This document shows, in pieces, positions 17,693 to 27,215 of a stretch of DNA of 64,000 nt. The position numbers were made by a program, and so were the translations under genes. The DNA lies in assembly GCF_018598585.1 (NCBI RefSeq), contig NZ_JAHESD010000016.1, positions 1 through 64,000 of the forward strand, given 5' to 3'. Positions within the stretch are counted from its first letter, which is position 1. Every line of letters starts with the position of its first letter. The stretch is from Chryseosolibacter indicum (lineage in GTDB: Bacteria > Bacteroidota > Bacteroidia > Cytophagales > Cyclobacteriaceae). The notes under the pieces were generated by a model, which was given only the letters and a program-made list of their open reading frames with translations, was not told where the DNA came from and made no database searches.

Positions 17693-18682
17693 TTGGATAC
17701 TTTCGAAAGTTTTAGGGCAGAATTATACGATCATAACGATCTCGCTTTTGAAAATATTGCGCTAACGCTGTTTAGGTTTCAGGCTTCGTCCAATACAATT
17801 TACAAAGCTTATATTGATAACCTAGGTGTATCAGTTAATCAGATAACTTCTGTTAACGAAATACCCTTTATGCCTATTTCTTTCTTTAAGAATCATACTA
17901 TAAAAACCGGTACCTGGAATGATGCAGCAATATTTACAAGCAGTGGTACTACCGGTAGTACAACAAGTATCCACCATATTCAAGATCTTGACTTTTACCT
18001 TAATCATGCTGAACAATGTTTTATCAAGGCTTTTGGAGAGCTCTCTGATTATCATTTTTTAGCCTTGCTGCCTTCATATCTGGAGCGTTCTAACTCCTCC
18101 CTGGTAGCGATGTTGCAGCATTTTATCAAAAAGAGTGCTTCTCCTTATTCCGGATTTTATCTCCATGATAAAGAAAAACTGCTGCGTGATATTAATACGT
18201 TGAAGACTGACTCCAGAAAAACTATTCTTTGGGGAGTAACTTTTGCGTTACTCGATCTAGCGGAACATGAGCAACCTGACTTAAGTAATTGCTTGATATT
18301 TGAAACAGGAGGTATGAAGGGTAGAAGGAAAGAGATTACGCGGCAGGAACTTCATAAAACGCTTAGAAATGGTCTTAATGCTAATAAAATATACTCTGAA
18401 TATGGAATGACTGAATTGCTCTCTCAGGCATATTCTGACGGCTCAGAACGATTCTATTGTAATCCATGGATAAGAATTATTGGTCGTGAAATAACAGATC
18501 CTTTTCATAAAGGAATATTAGATCAGACTTCCGCCATTAACGTCGTAGATTTGGCTAATGTGCATTCTATCGCCTTTATTGAAACAGAAGATTTAGGTAA
18601 GGTTTATGAAGATGGATCTTTTGAAATTTTAGGAAGAATGGATAATAGTGACGTACGAGGGTGCAATTTAATGGTAGGATGA
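17693..18682 (+). CDS. LuxE-like acyl-protein synthetase family protein
   Basis: Member of the ANL adenylating superfamily, closest in layout to LuxE, which activates fatty acids with ATP and transfers them to a thiol. Visible motifs are the P-loop-like FTSSGTTGSTTS (about 82-93), the A5-like IYSEYGMTELLSQAY, and the later IETEDLG and ILGRMDNSDVRGCNLMV. At 329 residues it lacks most of the C-terminal lid of full acyl-CoA synthetases, as LuxE does. No luxC or luxAB is nearby, so bioluminescence is not implied; a role in activating an acid for lipid or secondary metabolism is inference. The start is TTG: the next Met is about 60 residues inside and would cut conserved sequence. Confidence 0.78.
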   Translation: MDTFESFRAELYDHNDLAFENIALTLFRFQASSNTIYKAYIDNLGVSVNQITSVNEIPFMPISFFKNHTIKTGTWNDAAIFTSSGTTGSTTSIHHIQDLDFYLNHAEQCFIKAFGELSDYHFLALLPSYLERSNSSLVAMLQHFIKKSASPYSGFYLHDKEKLLRDINTLKTDSRKTILWGVTFALLDLAEHEQPDLSNCLIFETGGMKGRRKEITRQELHKTLRNGLNANKIYSEYGMTELLSQAYSDGSERFYCNPWIRIIGREITDPFHKGILDQTSAINVVDLANVHSIAFIETEDLGKVYEDGSFEILGRMDNSDVRGCNLMVG

Positions 18683-18748
18683 CCAAAAACCGCCATTTAA
18701 CCGGGCATAGAGATTGCTGCTTAACTTGTTTAGTAAAATAAAGAATTA

Positions 18749-18756
18749 TATTTTTG
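18749..18756 (+). promoter_or_regulatory. Promoter for the 40-residue lipoprotein
   Basis: TATTTTTG fits TAnnTTTG, with a TTG at 18726-18728 giving a 20-base spacer to the -33 position. Transcription would begin near 18761, 16 bases before the ATG at 18777. Confidence 0.55.
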
Positions 18757-18776
18757 TTATAATCAAAGCCAACTCC

Positions 18777-18899
18777 ATGAAAAAGGTTCTATTATTTATC
18801 GCCATTGCGGGCTTTTTATCAGCTTGTAGCCAGTATACTTGCCCTACTTATAGTAAGAAAGAAGCCCCTAAAAGAGAGGCTTCTGAAAGAAGGATCTAA
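18777..18899 (+). CDS. Tiny lipoprotein
   Basis: A 40-residue product: MKKVLLFIAIAGFLSAC is a complete lipoprotein signal with the modified cysteine at residue 17, leaving a mature peptide of only about 24 residues that is Lys, Arg and Glu rich. It has its own well-spaced promoter. A longer frame beginning at 18714 would start upstream of that promoter and is rejected. It is convergent with the NtrC-like gene, with two bases between the stops. Function unknown. Confidence 0.65.
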   Translation: MKKVLLFIAIAGFLSACSQYTCPTYSKKEAPKREASERRI

Positions 18900-18901
18900 T
18901 A

Positions 18902-20053
18902 TCACAGGTACTTTTCAACATCTTGTGGCGTAATTTCCTCGCCACTCATAATCACAAGACGTTCTACTACGTTTCGCAACTCGCGGATGTTACCCGTCCA
19001 GTTGTGATCTTTTAGAGCGTTCAGCGCTTTTTCATTTATCGACTTCTTCTTCGAACCATGTTCCTCTGCGATATCATCCAGAAATTTGTCTACAAGAAGG
19101 GGAATGTCTTCTTTGCGATCATTTAAAGACGGCACTTTTACAACGATTACCCCGAGTCGGTGATATAAATCTTCCCTGAATCGGTTTTCTTCAATCTCCT
19201 TCTTTAAGTTCTTATTAGTAGCAGCAAGTACCCTCACATTAACGGGTATCTCCTTATCACCACCCACCCGGGTAATCTTATTCTCCTGAAGAGCCCTCAG
19301 TACTTTTGCTTGTGCTGAAAGACTCATATCTCCAATTTCGTCGAGAAACAAAGTTCCACCTTCTGCCAGTTCAAATTTGCCAAGGCGTTGTTTGATTGCT
19401 GAAGTAAATGAGCCTTTCTCATGACCGAAGAGTTCACTTTCAATTAATTCAGAAGGAATGGCAGCACAATTTACTTCCACCAGAGGTCCATTAAAGCGTT
19501 TACTTTTTTCATGAATTGCCTTCGCAACGAGCTCCTTTCCTGATCCGTTAGGACCGATTATCAGAACACGCGCATCAGTAGGTCCTACCTTCCCTATCAT
19601 TTCTTTCATCTGAAGCATAGGCTCGGATTCTCCAACCATTTCAAATTTTCTCGAAACCTTTTTTCGAAGGCTCTTCGTTTCCTTGATCAAGGTTGTTTTA
19701 TCTAAAGCATTCCTTAGCGTTATTTCTAATCTTCCCAGATCAAAAGGTTTTTGTAAAAAGTCAAACGCTCCTTTTTTAACCGCTTCTACAGCTATATCAA
19801 TATTGCCGTGAGCAGATATAATAATAAAATTGGTTGAGATCCCCTCTTCTTTTGCTTTGTCTAGAACCTCAAGACCATCCATTTTTGGCATCTTAATATC
19901 ACAAATGCATAAATCATAGATTCCTTGTTCCAGTTTTTTATATCCCTCTACACCATCTGCGGCTTCGTCAACATCGTGATTTTTATCCTGCAAAATCTCT
20001 TTTAGAATCGCACGGATTTTATTGTCATCTTCAATTACAAGTATCTTTGACAT
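18902..20053 (-). CDS. NtrC-like response regulator without DNA-binding domain
   Basis: Two-domain regulator, 383 residues. Receiver domain at 1-120 with acidic pocket (EDD 8-10), phosphoacceptor Asp52 in CDIKMPKMDG and the KPF Lys (102). AAA+ domain at about 137-365: Walker A GPNGSGKE (167-174), sigma-54 contact loop GSFTSA (214-219) in place of GAFTGA, Walker B GTLFLDEI, and arginine-finger region RFREDLYHR. The protein ends at ITPQDVEKYL, where NtrC proteins would continue into a Fis-type helix-turn-helix; this is absent. The start at MSKILVIEDD is preferred over one 14 codons upstream. It may act on sigma-54 holoenzyme from solution or through a partner; this is inference. No kinase is adjacent. 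Confidence 0.9.
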   Translation of the reverse strand: MSKILVIEDDNKIRAILKEILQDKNHDVDEAADGVEGYKKLEQGIYDLCICDIKMPKMDGLEVLDKAKEEGISTNFIIISAHGNIDIAVEAVKKGAFDFLQKPFDLGRLEITLRNALDKTTLIKETKSLRKKVSRKFEMVGESEPMLQMKEMIGKVGPTDARVLIIGPNGSGKELVAKAIHEKSKRFNGPLVEVNCAAIPSELIESELFGHEKGSFTSAIKQRLGKFELAEGGTLFLDEIGDMSLSAQAKVLRALQENKITRVGGDKEIPVNVRVLAATNKNLKKEIEENRFREDLYHRLGVIVVKVPSLNDRKEDIPLLVDKFLDDIAEEHGSKKKSINEKALNALKDHNWTGNIRELRNVVERLVIMSGEEITPQDVEKYL

Positions 20054-20130
20054 CTTATGATAATTAATAAAGCGTAAAATAGAAAAACCTTTCACGTTTT
20101 CAGAGCATGAAAGGTTTGATTAATAAATAA

Positions 20131-20517
20131 AAGTAAGTTTATAAGCCGGGTTCTGTTTCTCTTCTAATGAAGAGCTCTTATCATTTATCTGGTCCTGGTT
20201 TCGCAACGAGGATCAATCAGTCTACCCGCTCCGGTATACTGCAAGCAGTATCTGAACGAGCAATCCATTAACCGGAGCCTATTTGACCTTTCAACTCGTA
20301 AGGTTTACCATGCCCCTGATATTACTACCAGGGCGGTGAGCTCTTACCTCACCTTTTCACCTTTTCCTCCTTCGAACAAGTCAAAGCAGGTAGTTTGTTT
20401 TCTGCGGCACTTTCTGTTCCTGACTAAACAGGACCTTCCCGTTAGGAAGTACGACGCTCTGTGTTGCCCGGACTTTCCTCCCTCTGAGTTCTCAAAGGGC
20501 GATAAGACAACTTACTG
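20131..20517 (-). ncRNA. rnpB: RNase P RNA
   Basis: The catalytic RNA of RNase P, which trims tRNA 5' ends. On the minus strand the conserved GAGGAAAGTCCGGGC block appears near the 5' end (20468-20482) and the ACAGAACCCGGCTTAT block near the 3' end (about 20141-20156). Helix P1 can be drawn exactly: AGTAAGTT (20509-20516 on the minus strand) pairs with AACTTACT (20132-20139). The length of about 387 bases is normal. A promoter element sits five bases upstream of the predicted 5' end. The exact 5' and 3' ends are estimated from P1. Confidence 0.95.
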
Positions 20518-20521
20518 CATA

Positions 20522-20529
20522 CAAAACTA
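20522..20529 (-). promoter_or_regulatory. rnpB promoter -7 element
   Basis: Reads TAGTTTTG on the minus strand, a perfect TAnnTTTG. The expected start point, about five bases downstream, coincides with the first base of helix P1 of the RNase P RNA. Confidence 0.6.
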
Positions 20530-20627
20530 AGTTAAATTGGCCACTTATCTATCTGTCTGACTTCCGTATTTCCTCAATATCCCTTTGGAAGACTGAAATC
20601 GTTTCGAGATTACACGTTGGACAATAA

Positions 20628-21524
20628 CTAAAAGTATAGGGCACGAAATGTTGTTCCGTTGTTTGAAAAGGAAAATGCGGGAGCCGGAAGTTTAATGATA
20701 TTGGCGAAAAAGAGGAGCGTGTTAACAACTTTTGATTTTGATTTAATAGACTTCAAATCAAAATCCAGCGATAAGTAGTATTGTCTGTAAGCACGATAGC
20801 CTTGCAGCCTGTTTTGAAGATCACGGGCATATACCATTCCTTCAGCTCCATAACCAGCAGCAAGGTTTAGCCACTTGGGAAATTGTATGAATTTATCGAT
20901 GTCAAAAGAAAGCCAGTATGTTTGTCCATTGTAATCTTTAAGAACCTGGCTTAAATAGCTATCCCCCAATGTATTGGGGCGGATAGAAGCATACCTTGTA
21001 GTGTGAAAAGAGAATTTTGGGAAGATCCTTGGTTCATTCCATAACTTCTTCTGTCCGAGGTATAATAAAGAACCACCTGCATCAGCAATTAAATCGCCAG
21101 TAGAGGCGCCATATGCTTCTGAGAAACCATCAAAAATCTCAATAGGTACAAGCAAAAGAAAACCAAGGGAAGCACCTACAAGATCGCATTTTTTTTCCGG
21201 CATTTGGGTCCATTGCAATGCTTTCGATGCCCCATAGCTTAAGTAAAATGAACTTAATGCATGGCCTATTTTATCGATCTGCTTCCATTCCCGATTGTCG
21301 TTAAAAAAACGGAATGACTGTTGTTCAGAATCCTTGTACCATAAGTGGTAAAGGCCCGCCATGGATACGGTGTAAGTAGACGTTGAAACCCATGCTAAGG
21401 TACTAAGCCGTTTTTTTGGAATAGCAGGAGAGGCAGTAGAATAAGTAGAATCAGGTACTTGTCCGTATATAGGAATATAAGGTAATAGTGTTAATAGTAG
21501 AATTGACAGTATAGATGCTTTCAT
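20628..21524 (-). CDS. DUF2279 family envelope protein
   Basis: Secreted or outer-membrane-associated protein of 298 residues, with a signal peptide (cleavage after IYGQ, about residue 22). The central part (about 80-165) has the DUF2279/YfiM pattern: DKIGHALSSFYLSYGASKAL, then GFLLLVPIEIFDGFSEAYGASTGDLIADAGGSLLY. The rest is beta-rich and may form or line a membrane structure. It follows tamB by two bases, so it is in the same transcription unit, and a link to outer-membrane biogenesis is plausible. Function is not established for the family. Confidence 0.8.
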   Translation of the reverse strand: MKASILSILLLTLLPYIPIYGQVPDSTYSTASPAIPKKRLSTLAWVSTSTYTVSMAGLYHLWYKDSEQQSFRFFNDNREWKQIDKIGHALSSFYLSYGASKALQWTQMPEKKCDLVGASLGFLLLVPIEIFDGFSEAYGASTGDLIADAGGSLLYLGQKKLWNEPRIFPKFSFHTTRYASIRPNTLGDSYLSQVLKDYNGQTYWLSFDIDKFIQFPKWLNLAAGYGAEGMVYARDLQNRLQGYRAYRQYYLSLDFDLKSIKSKSKVVNTLLFFANIIKLPAPAFSFSNNGTTFRALYF

Positions 21525-21526
21525 TT

Positions 21527-24500
21527 TTATTCAGTACCGTCATCTTCTTCCTTAATTGCTTCCTGGTTAACATCATCAACATCACTCTCTTCTTCTCGCC
21601 TTTTCCTTGAGGTTTTCCAAAGGTCGCGCAACCTATTAAAGGTTTGTGTATGAAGTAAACTGACACCAGTGGTAACAGAGTTTTGTGAACCCAACGTGGT
21701 GTATATAGGATTAAGATTAGCTCTGTTATACGCTTTAACTTTTAACTTACCATCGGGAGTAAGGAGATAATCAACAGTCCAATCGCCTGCTAATGTTGCC
21801 GCATTATTTTGCGGAACATAAGTAGGGTTGGCGGGTGTAGTCTGTTCGCTTTGGTTACTATAGAAAGTTCCGTCGCGTGTAATGCGCAACCTCCCGTTCA
21901 TAAAGGTATATGAAAGCCTTAATTGAAAAGTGTTAAACGCCTCTTGATCAAAGGAACTTAAGTCAATATCTATTTCGAGGTTTTCATCCACTTGACTGGC
22001 CCAGCTACTCAGCTGATTTGAAAGAAATTCACTCACACTACTTGTTACATCCGATCCACTCGTATTAAACGACTCAGGGGCGGAAAATCTTCTGAGAACA
22101 ATTAAACTAAAAACCTGACGAGTCAATTCCTGTTCATCAATTCTGTTCTTGAAAGCGTTAAATTCAAAATCAAGCCTTACCGGGGGCCTACCTCCGCTTA
22201 CAGGTATACTGGTAGGTAAATTCCCAGCTACAATATCAAATTTAATATTGGGAGAGAGCATTGCTCCTTCTAGCTGAAGGAGTACCATTACCGGATATTT
22301 TCGTCTCAATTGTGGTTCCGTGCTTAGTTCCTGTTCAATAAGAATAGGGGCAAAGGACGCTAATTGATTATAAGTAGCAGAGATGTTTAATATGCCTTCA
22401 TATGGATCACCATACCAGTTAATTCTGCTTCCTCGCTTAATTTCAAATTCCTTGTTAACTATGTCGTATAGCGTGAAGTTATACCCTCCCTCTGTAAATT
22501 CAAACGGCCCGAACATTGAGAACTCACCCTTAGTATCAAATTGAAGTTGTAACTCGCCGTTGCCTCTGCCCCGGATAATATCTCCGGCTTTTAAGTCAAG
22601 AATAATTTCGCAATAAGCATCTGGTGTTACGTCCAGGTTAAAGTCCATGGTAATACCAGTAAGATCGATTTTATTATTGATTTCTGTTTCTAGTGCGTTT
22701 TGGAAAGTAGAGTCAGTAAGGCTTACAAACTTGATAAACTCTTTCTTTTCAACTTCACTTTCTCCCCCAATAGGTATAAATATTCTTGTGTTTCTATCTG
22801 TACGGGCGTTGGCTGTTATTTTAAGATGAGCAATAGGGCCAAAAAGATTAAGATCGCCTGTCGCATAGCCTTGACCATAAAACAAGGTATTATCTTTTGC
22901 AGTAGTATTAAGCACCTGGAAATTTTCAAAAGAAGCATCAATATTAATATGCATGCTGTAAAAATTGTTGTGCGTTATAGTGCCGCTTAACCTTCCTTTG
23001 TTGTTAAAGAGATCGGTTAGTTGAATGTTCTTGAAGTAAATTGATTTGGGAGTAAGGCCTACAATACCTGTAAACTGATAATTGGTTTTTAAGTAGTTGA
23101 GTGTAATCTGCCCGTTGTTAATTCTTCCTTCACCTTGAATAGCAGGAGCAGCAAGTACGCCGGTAATTTTGAAATCACCAGTTGCTGTTCCCCCTATATT
23201 GCTGAAGATTTCCTCAAGGAAGGGTTCTAGTATCTTTAGGTTAGCATCTTTAAGTTTTGCAGTTACATCAAGCGGACTTTCTTTATCTGCCGGAGTATAC
23301 AAACCATCAACATCTATAATGCGTGTGTTATTTCTGTCAATAAAAAAGTTAAGAATAAAATTTCTCTGTAAGGTGTCCCACTCATTCTTGCCACTGATGT
23401 CTCCGACAAGAAACTTGTCTACGGTAAGGCTATCAATGGTAAGATTATTTTGAATAAAAGGATCGTGGTAAATATTCGAAACATCAAAAAACGCGTTTAG
23501 CGTTCCGGTAAGCTCCCTGCCAATAACCGGATTAAGAGATGAAAGATCAAAATCTTCTACTTGAAGGGACAGCTTTTTTTTAGTGTCAGGTGATACGCTT
23601 CCATTGACAGAAATAAATTGATTTTCATTTCGTAATGTCAATTGTTTTACCCGGTAATCTTTCCGCTGAATGGCAATAATATTCTGCGGGTCAAATTCCC
23701 AGACCTTATCAAGCACTTTCAATTTTGACGGTAGAATTTTAAGATAGGTAGTGTCTTTATCAAAATCTACTGCTCCTTTAAGCCTTAGATAATTTGCTTC
23801 TCCATCTTGATCGCCATCCAATCCAAATTCAATATGATTTTTATTCCATATTGCTTCAGCTACAAGGTTCTTAGTCCTGAATTTCGATGTGAATATTTGC
23901 TTTTCAGAATTAACAAAGGCCATGGCCAGTACGTTGGTGCTGTCAGCAATTTTAGAAGCAGTAAGTTCTATATCGGTACCTAAGAATAGTGTGTTGTTCA
24001 CGGTTAGAGAGTCAGGTTTAGCAAATGCCTGAAGTATAGATGTATAACCGCTTGTAAATTTTCCGTCTACAGTTGTGTGTTTTGAAATCTGGAGATCAGT
24101 ATCAAAAAGTTTGATAATAGGATCCGCATCATGAACATTTACTCTAAAGTTAGTCTGATATGTTTTAGGCCGATACGTTTTACTTCTGTAGTAGGAAGAC
24201 AAAACTTCTTTGTCATTCTCAATATTCATTAAAATCTCGTCCACCAATGTGCTGATGTCTCTGGTGATATCTGACATCAGAAAGTCGCCATTCACCTGTG
24301 CGCCAACAAGATTAGTCTCGAACTCCAGACTTCTTCTATTTTCGTTTGTTTGGGAGTTAACGTGTATCTTTTCGAGTTCTAGCCATTTGTTGTTGTAAGA
24401 TATCTTGAAGTCCTGAAGATCGGCTCTGCCTACAATGCTATCAATGTTGAGGCCTTTTACATCTATATCAATTTTAGAATGCAAGAAAATCGGTTTATCG

Positions 24501-26125
24501 ATAAGCTTTAAGCGATCAAGGTAAGCAGTATCCAACTGCGCCTGCATTTTTATGGTATTGTGATCCTTCCTTAAATCCAGTGAGCCGCGTGCCGTAAATT
24601 GAAGGTTAGGATCATTGATTTTAAAGTAGCCGTTAAAGAGCTGAGACGCAAACCTGGCGTTGGTAGTTATATTTTTGTAATTGTATTTCCTTAACCCAAT
24701 TGAACTTACTCTTCCGTTTAGCTTAAAGTCTGCCGTAGACAGTGTTAAGCCAGAGCCTGCCACATTGCCTGTTAAATTCACATACTGGAAGTTGGCCGTG
24801 TCTTTAAGGTATTTCCCCAGGTTAAAATCATATAAAGAGATCTTGCCACTATATGAAGATTTATCAAAGTCCTGTTCATTAACTTTAAAGTTTATGTCGG
24901 AAGTCAAACGCCCCAGATTTCCATTAAACTCTCCTTTGGCAACAAAGTCGGTCGGATAACCAAGAAATTCACCTTGAAGTGTCACTCTTCCCACGGGGAC
25001 AAGCTGCTCCATTACTTCATCGTTAAAAAGGAAGGATAGATCATTGAAATCCAATTTTGAATCCTTTAGCCTAAGTATGATAAACGTTTCAGTAATGTCA
25101 GGAAGACCTTCCATGTCAAGCGACCCTCGTATGGAGGTGCGCCCGGTTCCAATTTCCATATTGGTAAACTTGAAATCATTTATGCGGCCGTTAAAAATTC
25201 CTGTCAAAGAAATAGGTGCAGTAAGTCTAGCAGCCTCAGGTGCAAACAGAGCCAAATCAGAAGGTTGAATAATCGTATTTATCAAACTCCCATGAATGTC
25301 AACTTCCGGAATAAAATCATTTAGCGCTCGCTGGTTATCAAATGTAAAGATGATAGTGTCAGAAATGGTACTTTGTCCGGCCTGCAGGTTAAGTCCTGAA
25401 AACTCCATTGACTTTTGGCATAACCTGAAAAAGGTAGAGAGATGACTAATGCTAAAATTGGTCTTCTTATCCTTTGCAAGAAGCGTATTAACATTAAATT
25501 GAGTGGTGTCTCCGAGGATAAGGAAGTTCTGTAACTGAGCCTCGTTGATATCAACACTAAACTGGTTATAGTTGAACCCGTTTTTAATTTCCGGCTTATC
25601 CTGGTCAATGTAAGAGAACTGGCTATTTGAGAGAATCGCCTCGCCAATATTTATCCGCGGATTTTTGCCGCCACCGTCTCCCGCGCCGCTATACTTTTCA
25701 TTGATCCGGTCGACGAAAACATTGATATTAAGATTTCTGCTTGTATCCGACTCCTGTATGTTGGTAATGTATACCTCGGCTTCTTCTACTGAAACTCCAT
25801 CAATGTTAACATCATTCTCCTCGAAGAGATGCGATAGTTTAAAATTAATCAGGATCTTCTTGGCAGAAATCATTTTATTCTGCTCCGGATCAAAGATTTT
25901 AACATTTTCGAGTTCAAGGCGGTCAAACCAAAGCAGTTGAAATCCCTCAATAGTAGACGTAAAACCAGTAACGTTAGAAAAGTCTCCCAGATACCGTTGA
26001 ACAAGCTTTTCCTGGATTGAAGGGATCTGAAGTACTAGAAAAAGGGTTATTATCAGGAAGACAATTCCTGAGAAGGTATAGATTAATGCTTTTCGAAGTC
26101 TATTTTTAATAACTTGCGCGTTCAT
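21527..26125 (-). CDS. tamB: TamB-like translocation and assembly protein
   Basis: Very large (1532 residues) AsmA/TamB-type protein anchored in the inner membrane by one N-terminal span (about 11-32, ALIYTFSGIVFLIITLFLVLQIP). It spans the periplasm as a long beta-taco groove thought to move phospholipid or help insert outer-membrane proteins. The body is repetitive beta structure; the C-terminal TamB domain (DUF490) is recognisable from GGYNFTLYDIVNKEFEIKRGSRINWYGDPYEGILNISATY to the RDGTFYSNQ region. The tail is acidic and basic, and apparently disordered. It diverges from tsaD with only nine bases between the start codons, an arrangement I recall as common in Bacteroidota. Confidence 0.92.
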   Translation of the reverse strand: MNAQVIKNRLRKALIYTFSGIVFLIITLFLVLQIPSIQEKLVQRYLGDFSNVTGFTSTIEGFQLLWFDRLELENVKIFDPEQNKMISAKKILINFKLSHLFEENDVNIDGVSVEEAEVYITNIQESDTSRNLNINVFVDRINEKYSGAGDGGGKNPRINIGEAILSNSQFSYIDQDKPEIKNGFNYNQFSVDINEAQLQNFLILGDTTQFNVNTLLAKDKKTNFSISHLSTFFRLCQKSMEFSGLNLQAGQSTISDTIIFTFDNQRALNDFIPEVDIHGSLINTIIQPSDLALFAPEAARLTAPISLTGIFNGRINDFKFTNMEIGTGRTSIRGSLDMEGLPDITETFIILRLKDSKLDFNDLSFLFNDEVMEQLVPVGRVTLQGEFLGYPTDFVAKGEFNGNLGRLTSDINFKVNEQDFDKSSYSGKISLYDFNLGKYLKDTANFQYVNLTGNVAGSGLTLSTADFKLNGRVSSIGLRKYNYKNITTNARFASQLFNGYFKINDPNLQFTARGSLDLRKDHNTIKMQAQLDTAYLDRLKLIDKPIFLHSKIDIDVKGLNIDSIVGRADLQDFKISYNNKWLELEKIHVNSQTNENRRSLEFETNLVGAQVNGDFLMSDITRDISTLVDEILMNIENDKEVLSSYYRSKTYRPKTYQTNFRVNVHDADPIIKLFDTDLQISKHTTVDGKFTSGYTSILQAFAKPDSLTVNNTLFLGTDIELTASKIADSTNVLAMAFVNSEKQIFTSKFRTKNLVAEAIWNKNHIEFGLDGDQDGEANYLRLKGAVDFDKDTTYLKILPSKLKVLDKVWEFDPQNIIAIQRKDYRVKQLTLRNENQFISVNGSVSPDTKKKLSLQVEDFDLSSLNPVIGRELTGTLNAFFDVSNIYHDPFIQNNLTIDSLTVDKFLVGDISGKNEWDTLQRNFILNFFIDRNNTRIIDVDGLYTPADKESPLDVTAKLKDANLKILEPFLEEIFSNIGGTATGDFKITGVLAAPAIQGEGRINNGQITLNYLKTNYQFTGIVGLTPKSIYFKNIQLTDLFNNKGRLSGTITHNNFYSMHINIDASFENFQVLNTTAKDNTLFYGQGYATGDLNLFGPIAHLKITANARTDRNTRIFIPIGGESEVEKKEFIKFVSLTDSTFQNALETEINNKIDLTGITMDFNLDVTPDAYCEIILDLKAGDIIRGRGNGELQLQFDTKGEFSMFGPFEFTEGGYNFTLYDIVNKEFEIKRGSRINWYGDPYEGILNISATYNQLASFAPILIEQELSTEPQLRRKYPVMVLLQLEGAMLSPNIKFDIVAGNLPTSIPVSGGRPPVRLDFEFNAFKNRIDEQELTRQVFSLIVLRRFSAPESFNTSGSDVTSSVSEFLSNQLSSWASQVDENLEIDIDLSSFDQEAFNTFQLRLSYTFMNGRLRITRDGTFYSNQSEQTTPANPTYVPQNNAATLAGDWTVDYLLTPDGKLKVKAYNRANLNPIYTTLGSQNSVTTGVSLLHTQTFNRLRDLWKTSRKRREEESDVDDVNQEAIKEEDDGTE

Positions 26126-26134
26126 TTTGTCGAC

Positions 26135-27154
26135 ATGCAGCCCATCATCCTTGCTATTGAATCTTCCTGCGATGAAACTTCTGCTTCCGTTATCAGCAAC
26201 GGCAAGGTACTCAATAATATTATTGCCTCACAGGCGGTTCATCAAAAATACGGTGGAGTGGTACCAGAATTGGCATCTCGCGCCCATCAGCAAAACATTG
26301 TTTCTGTTATTGAAGAAGCAATTCAGTTGGCTGGAGTTTCTAAAACCCAATTAGATGCAATTGCGTTCACGCGCGGTCCAGGTTTAATCGGGTCATTACT
26401 TGTCGGTGTAGCTTTTGCCAAGGGTATGGCCCTTGCTCTTGACTTGCCGCTAATAGAGGTAAATCATATGCAAGCACATGTGCTGGCTCATTTTATTTCT
26501 GAGAACGGAAAAGAAAAACGGAAACCATCTTTCCCGTTTCTTTGTCTTACAGTAAGCGGCGGGCATACGCAGATAGTATTGGTACGAGATTATCTTGATA
26601 TGGAGATAGTGGGGCAAACGCAGGATGATGCAGTAGGCGAGGCCTTTGATAAGGCTGCTAAAATTATGAACCTTCCTTATCCCGGAGGTCCATTGATTGA
26701 TAAATACGCGAAATTAGGGAACCCTGATAAATTCAGATTTTCAGAAACTGTGATGCCCAACCTCGATTTTTCGTTTAGCGGTATAAAGACAAACTTTCTG
26801 TACTTTCTGCGAAATGAAGTGAAGAAAAACCCGGATTTTATTGCTGATAATCTTCATGATATTTGTGCAAGCCTTCAAAAACATCTTGTCAATATGCTTT
26901 TAACAAGAGTAATACAGGCAAGTGAGCGTTTTAAGATAAAGGAGGTTGCAATAGCAGGTGGTGTTTCTGCAAACTCCGGTTTACGGGATGGCTTACAAAT
27001 CCTTGGAAATAAAAAAGGATGGAATGTGTATATCCCTGAGTTTCAATATTGCACAGATAATGCTGCAATGATTGCAATGGTGGCGCATTTCAAATATTTA
27101 AAGGGAGAGTTTTGTCCTCTTGATACCGTACCTCTTGCAAGAATGCCTTTATAA
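26135..27154 (+). CDS. tsaD: tRNA N6-adenosine threonylcarbamoyltransferase
   Basis: Transfers the threonylcarbamoyl group to A37 of ANN-decoding tRNAs, with TsaB and TsaE. The 339-residue protein shows IESSCDETS at the N-terminus, metal-binding His111 and His115 in NHMQAH (same numbering as Escherichia coli TsaD), SGGHTQIV, AFDKAAKIMNLPYPGGP, and the C-terminal TDNAAMIA. ATG 26135 is chosen over an upstream TTG in the overlap with tamB. tsaB and tsaE are not in this window. Confidence 0.97.
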   Translation: MQPIILAIESSCDETSASVISNGKVLNNIIASQAVHQKYGGVVPELASRAHQQNIVSVIEEAIQLAGVSKTQLDAIAFTRGPGLIGSLLVGVAFAKGMALALDLPLIEVNHMQAHVLAHFISENGKEKRKPSFPFLCLTVSGGHTQIVLVRDYLDMEIVGQTQDDAVGEAFDKAAKIMNLPYPGGPLIDKYAKLGNPDKFRFSETVMPNLDFSFSGIKTNFLYFLRNEVKKNPDFIADNLHDICASLQKHLVNMLLTRVIQASERFKIKEVAIAGGVSANSGLRDGLQILGNKKGWNVYIPEFQYCTDNAAMIAMVAHFKYLKGEFCPLDTVPLARMPL

Positions 27155-27215
27155 GGCTGCTTAAAGTCGGACTTTCAATTTTGAATAATTAAAATATTTA
27201 GATTTCTTTCAGTAA

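Noticed and set aside
17693-18682. A bioluminescence gene
   Set aside because: The LuxE-like fold is not accompanied by luxCDAB; the family is wider than luminescence.
20336-20530. A 64-codon plus-strand reading frame
   Set aside because: It lies wholly inside the complement of the RNase P RNA gene, whose conserved blocks and P1 helix explain the sequence.
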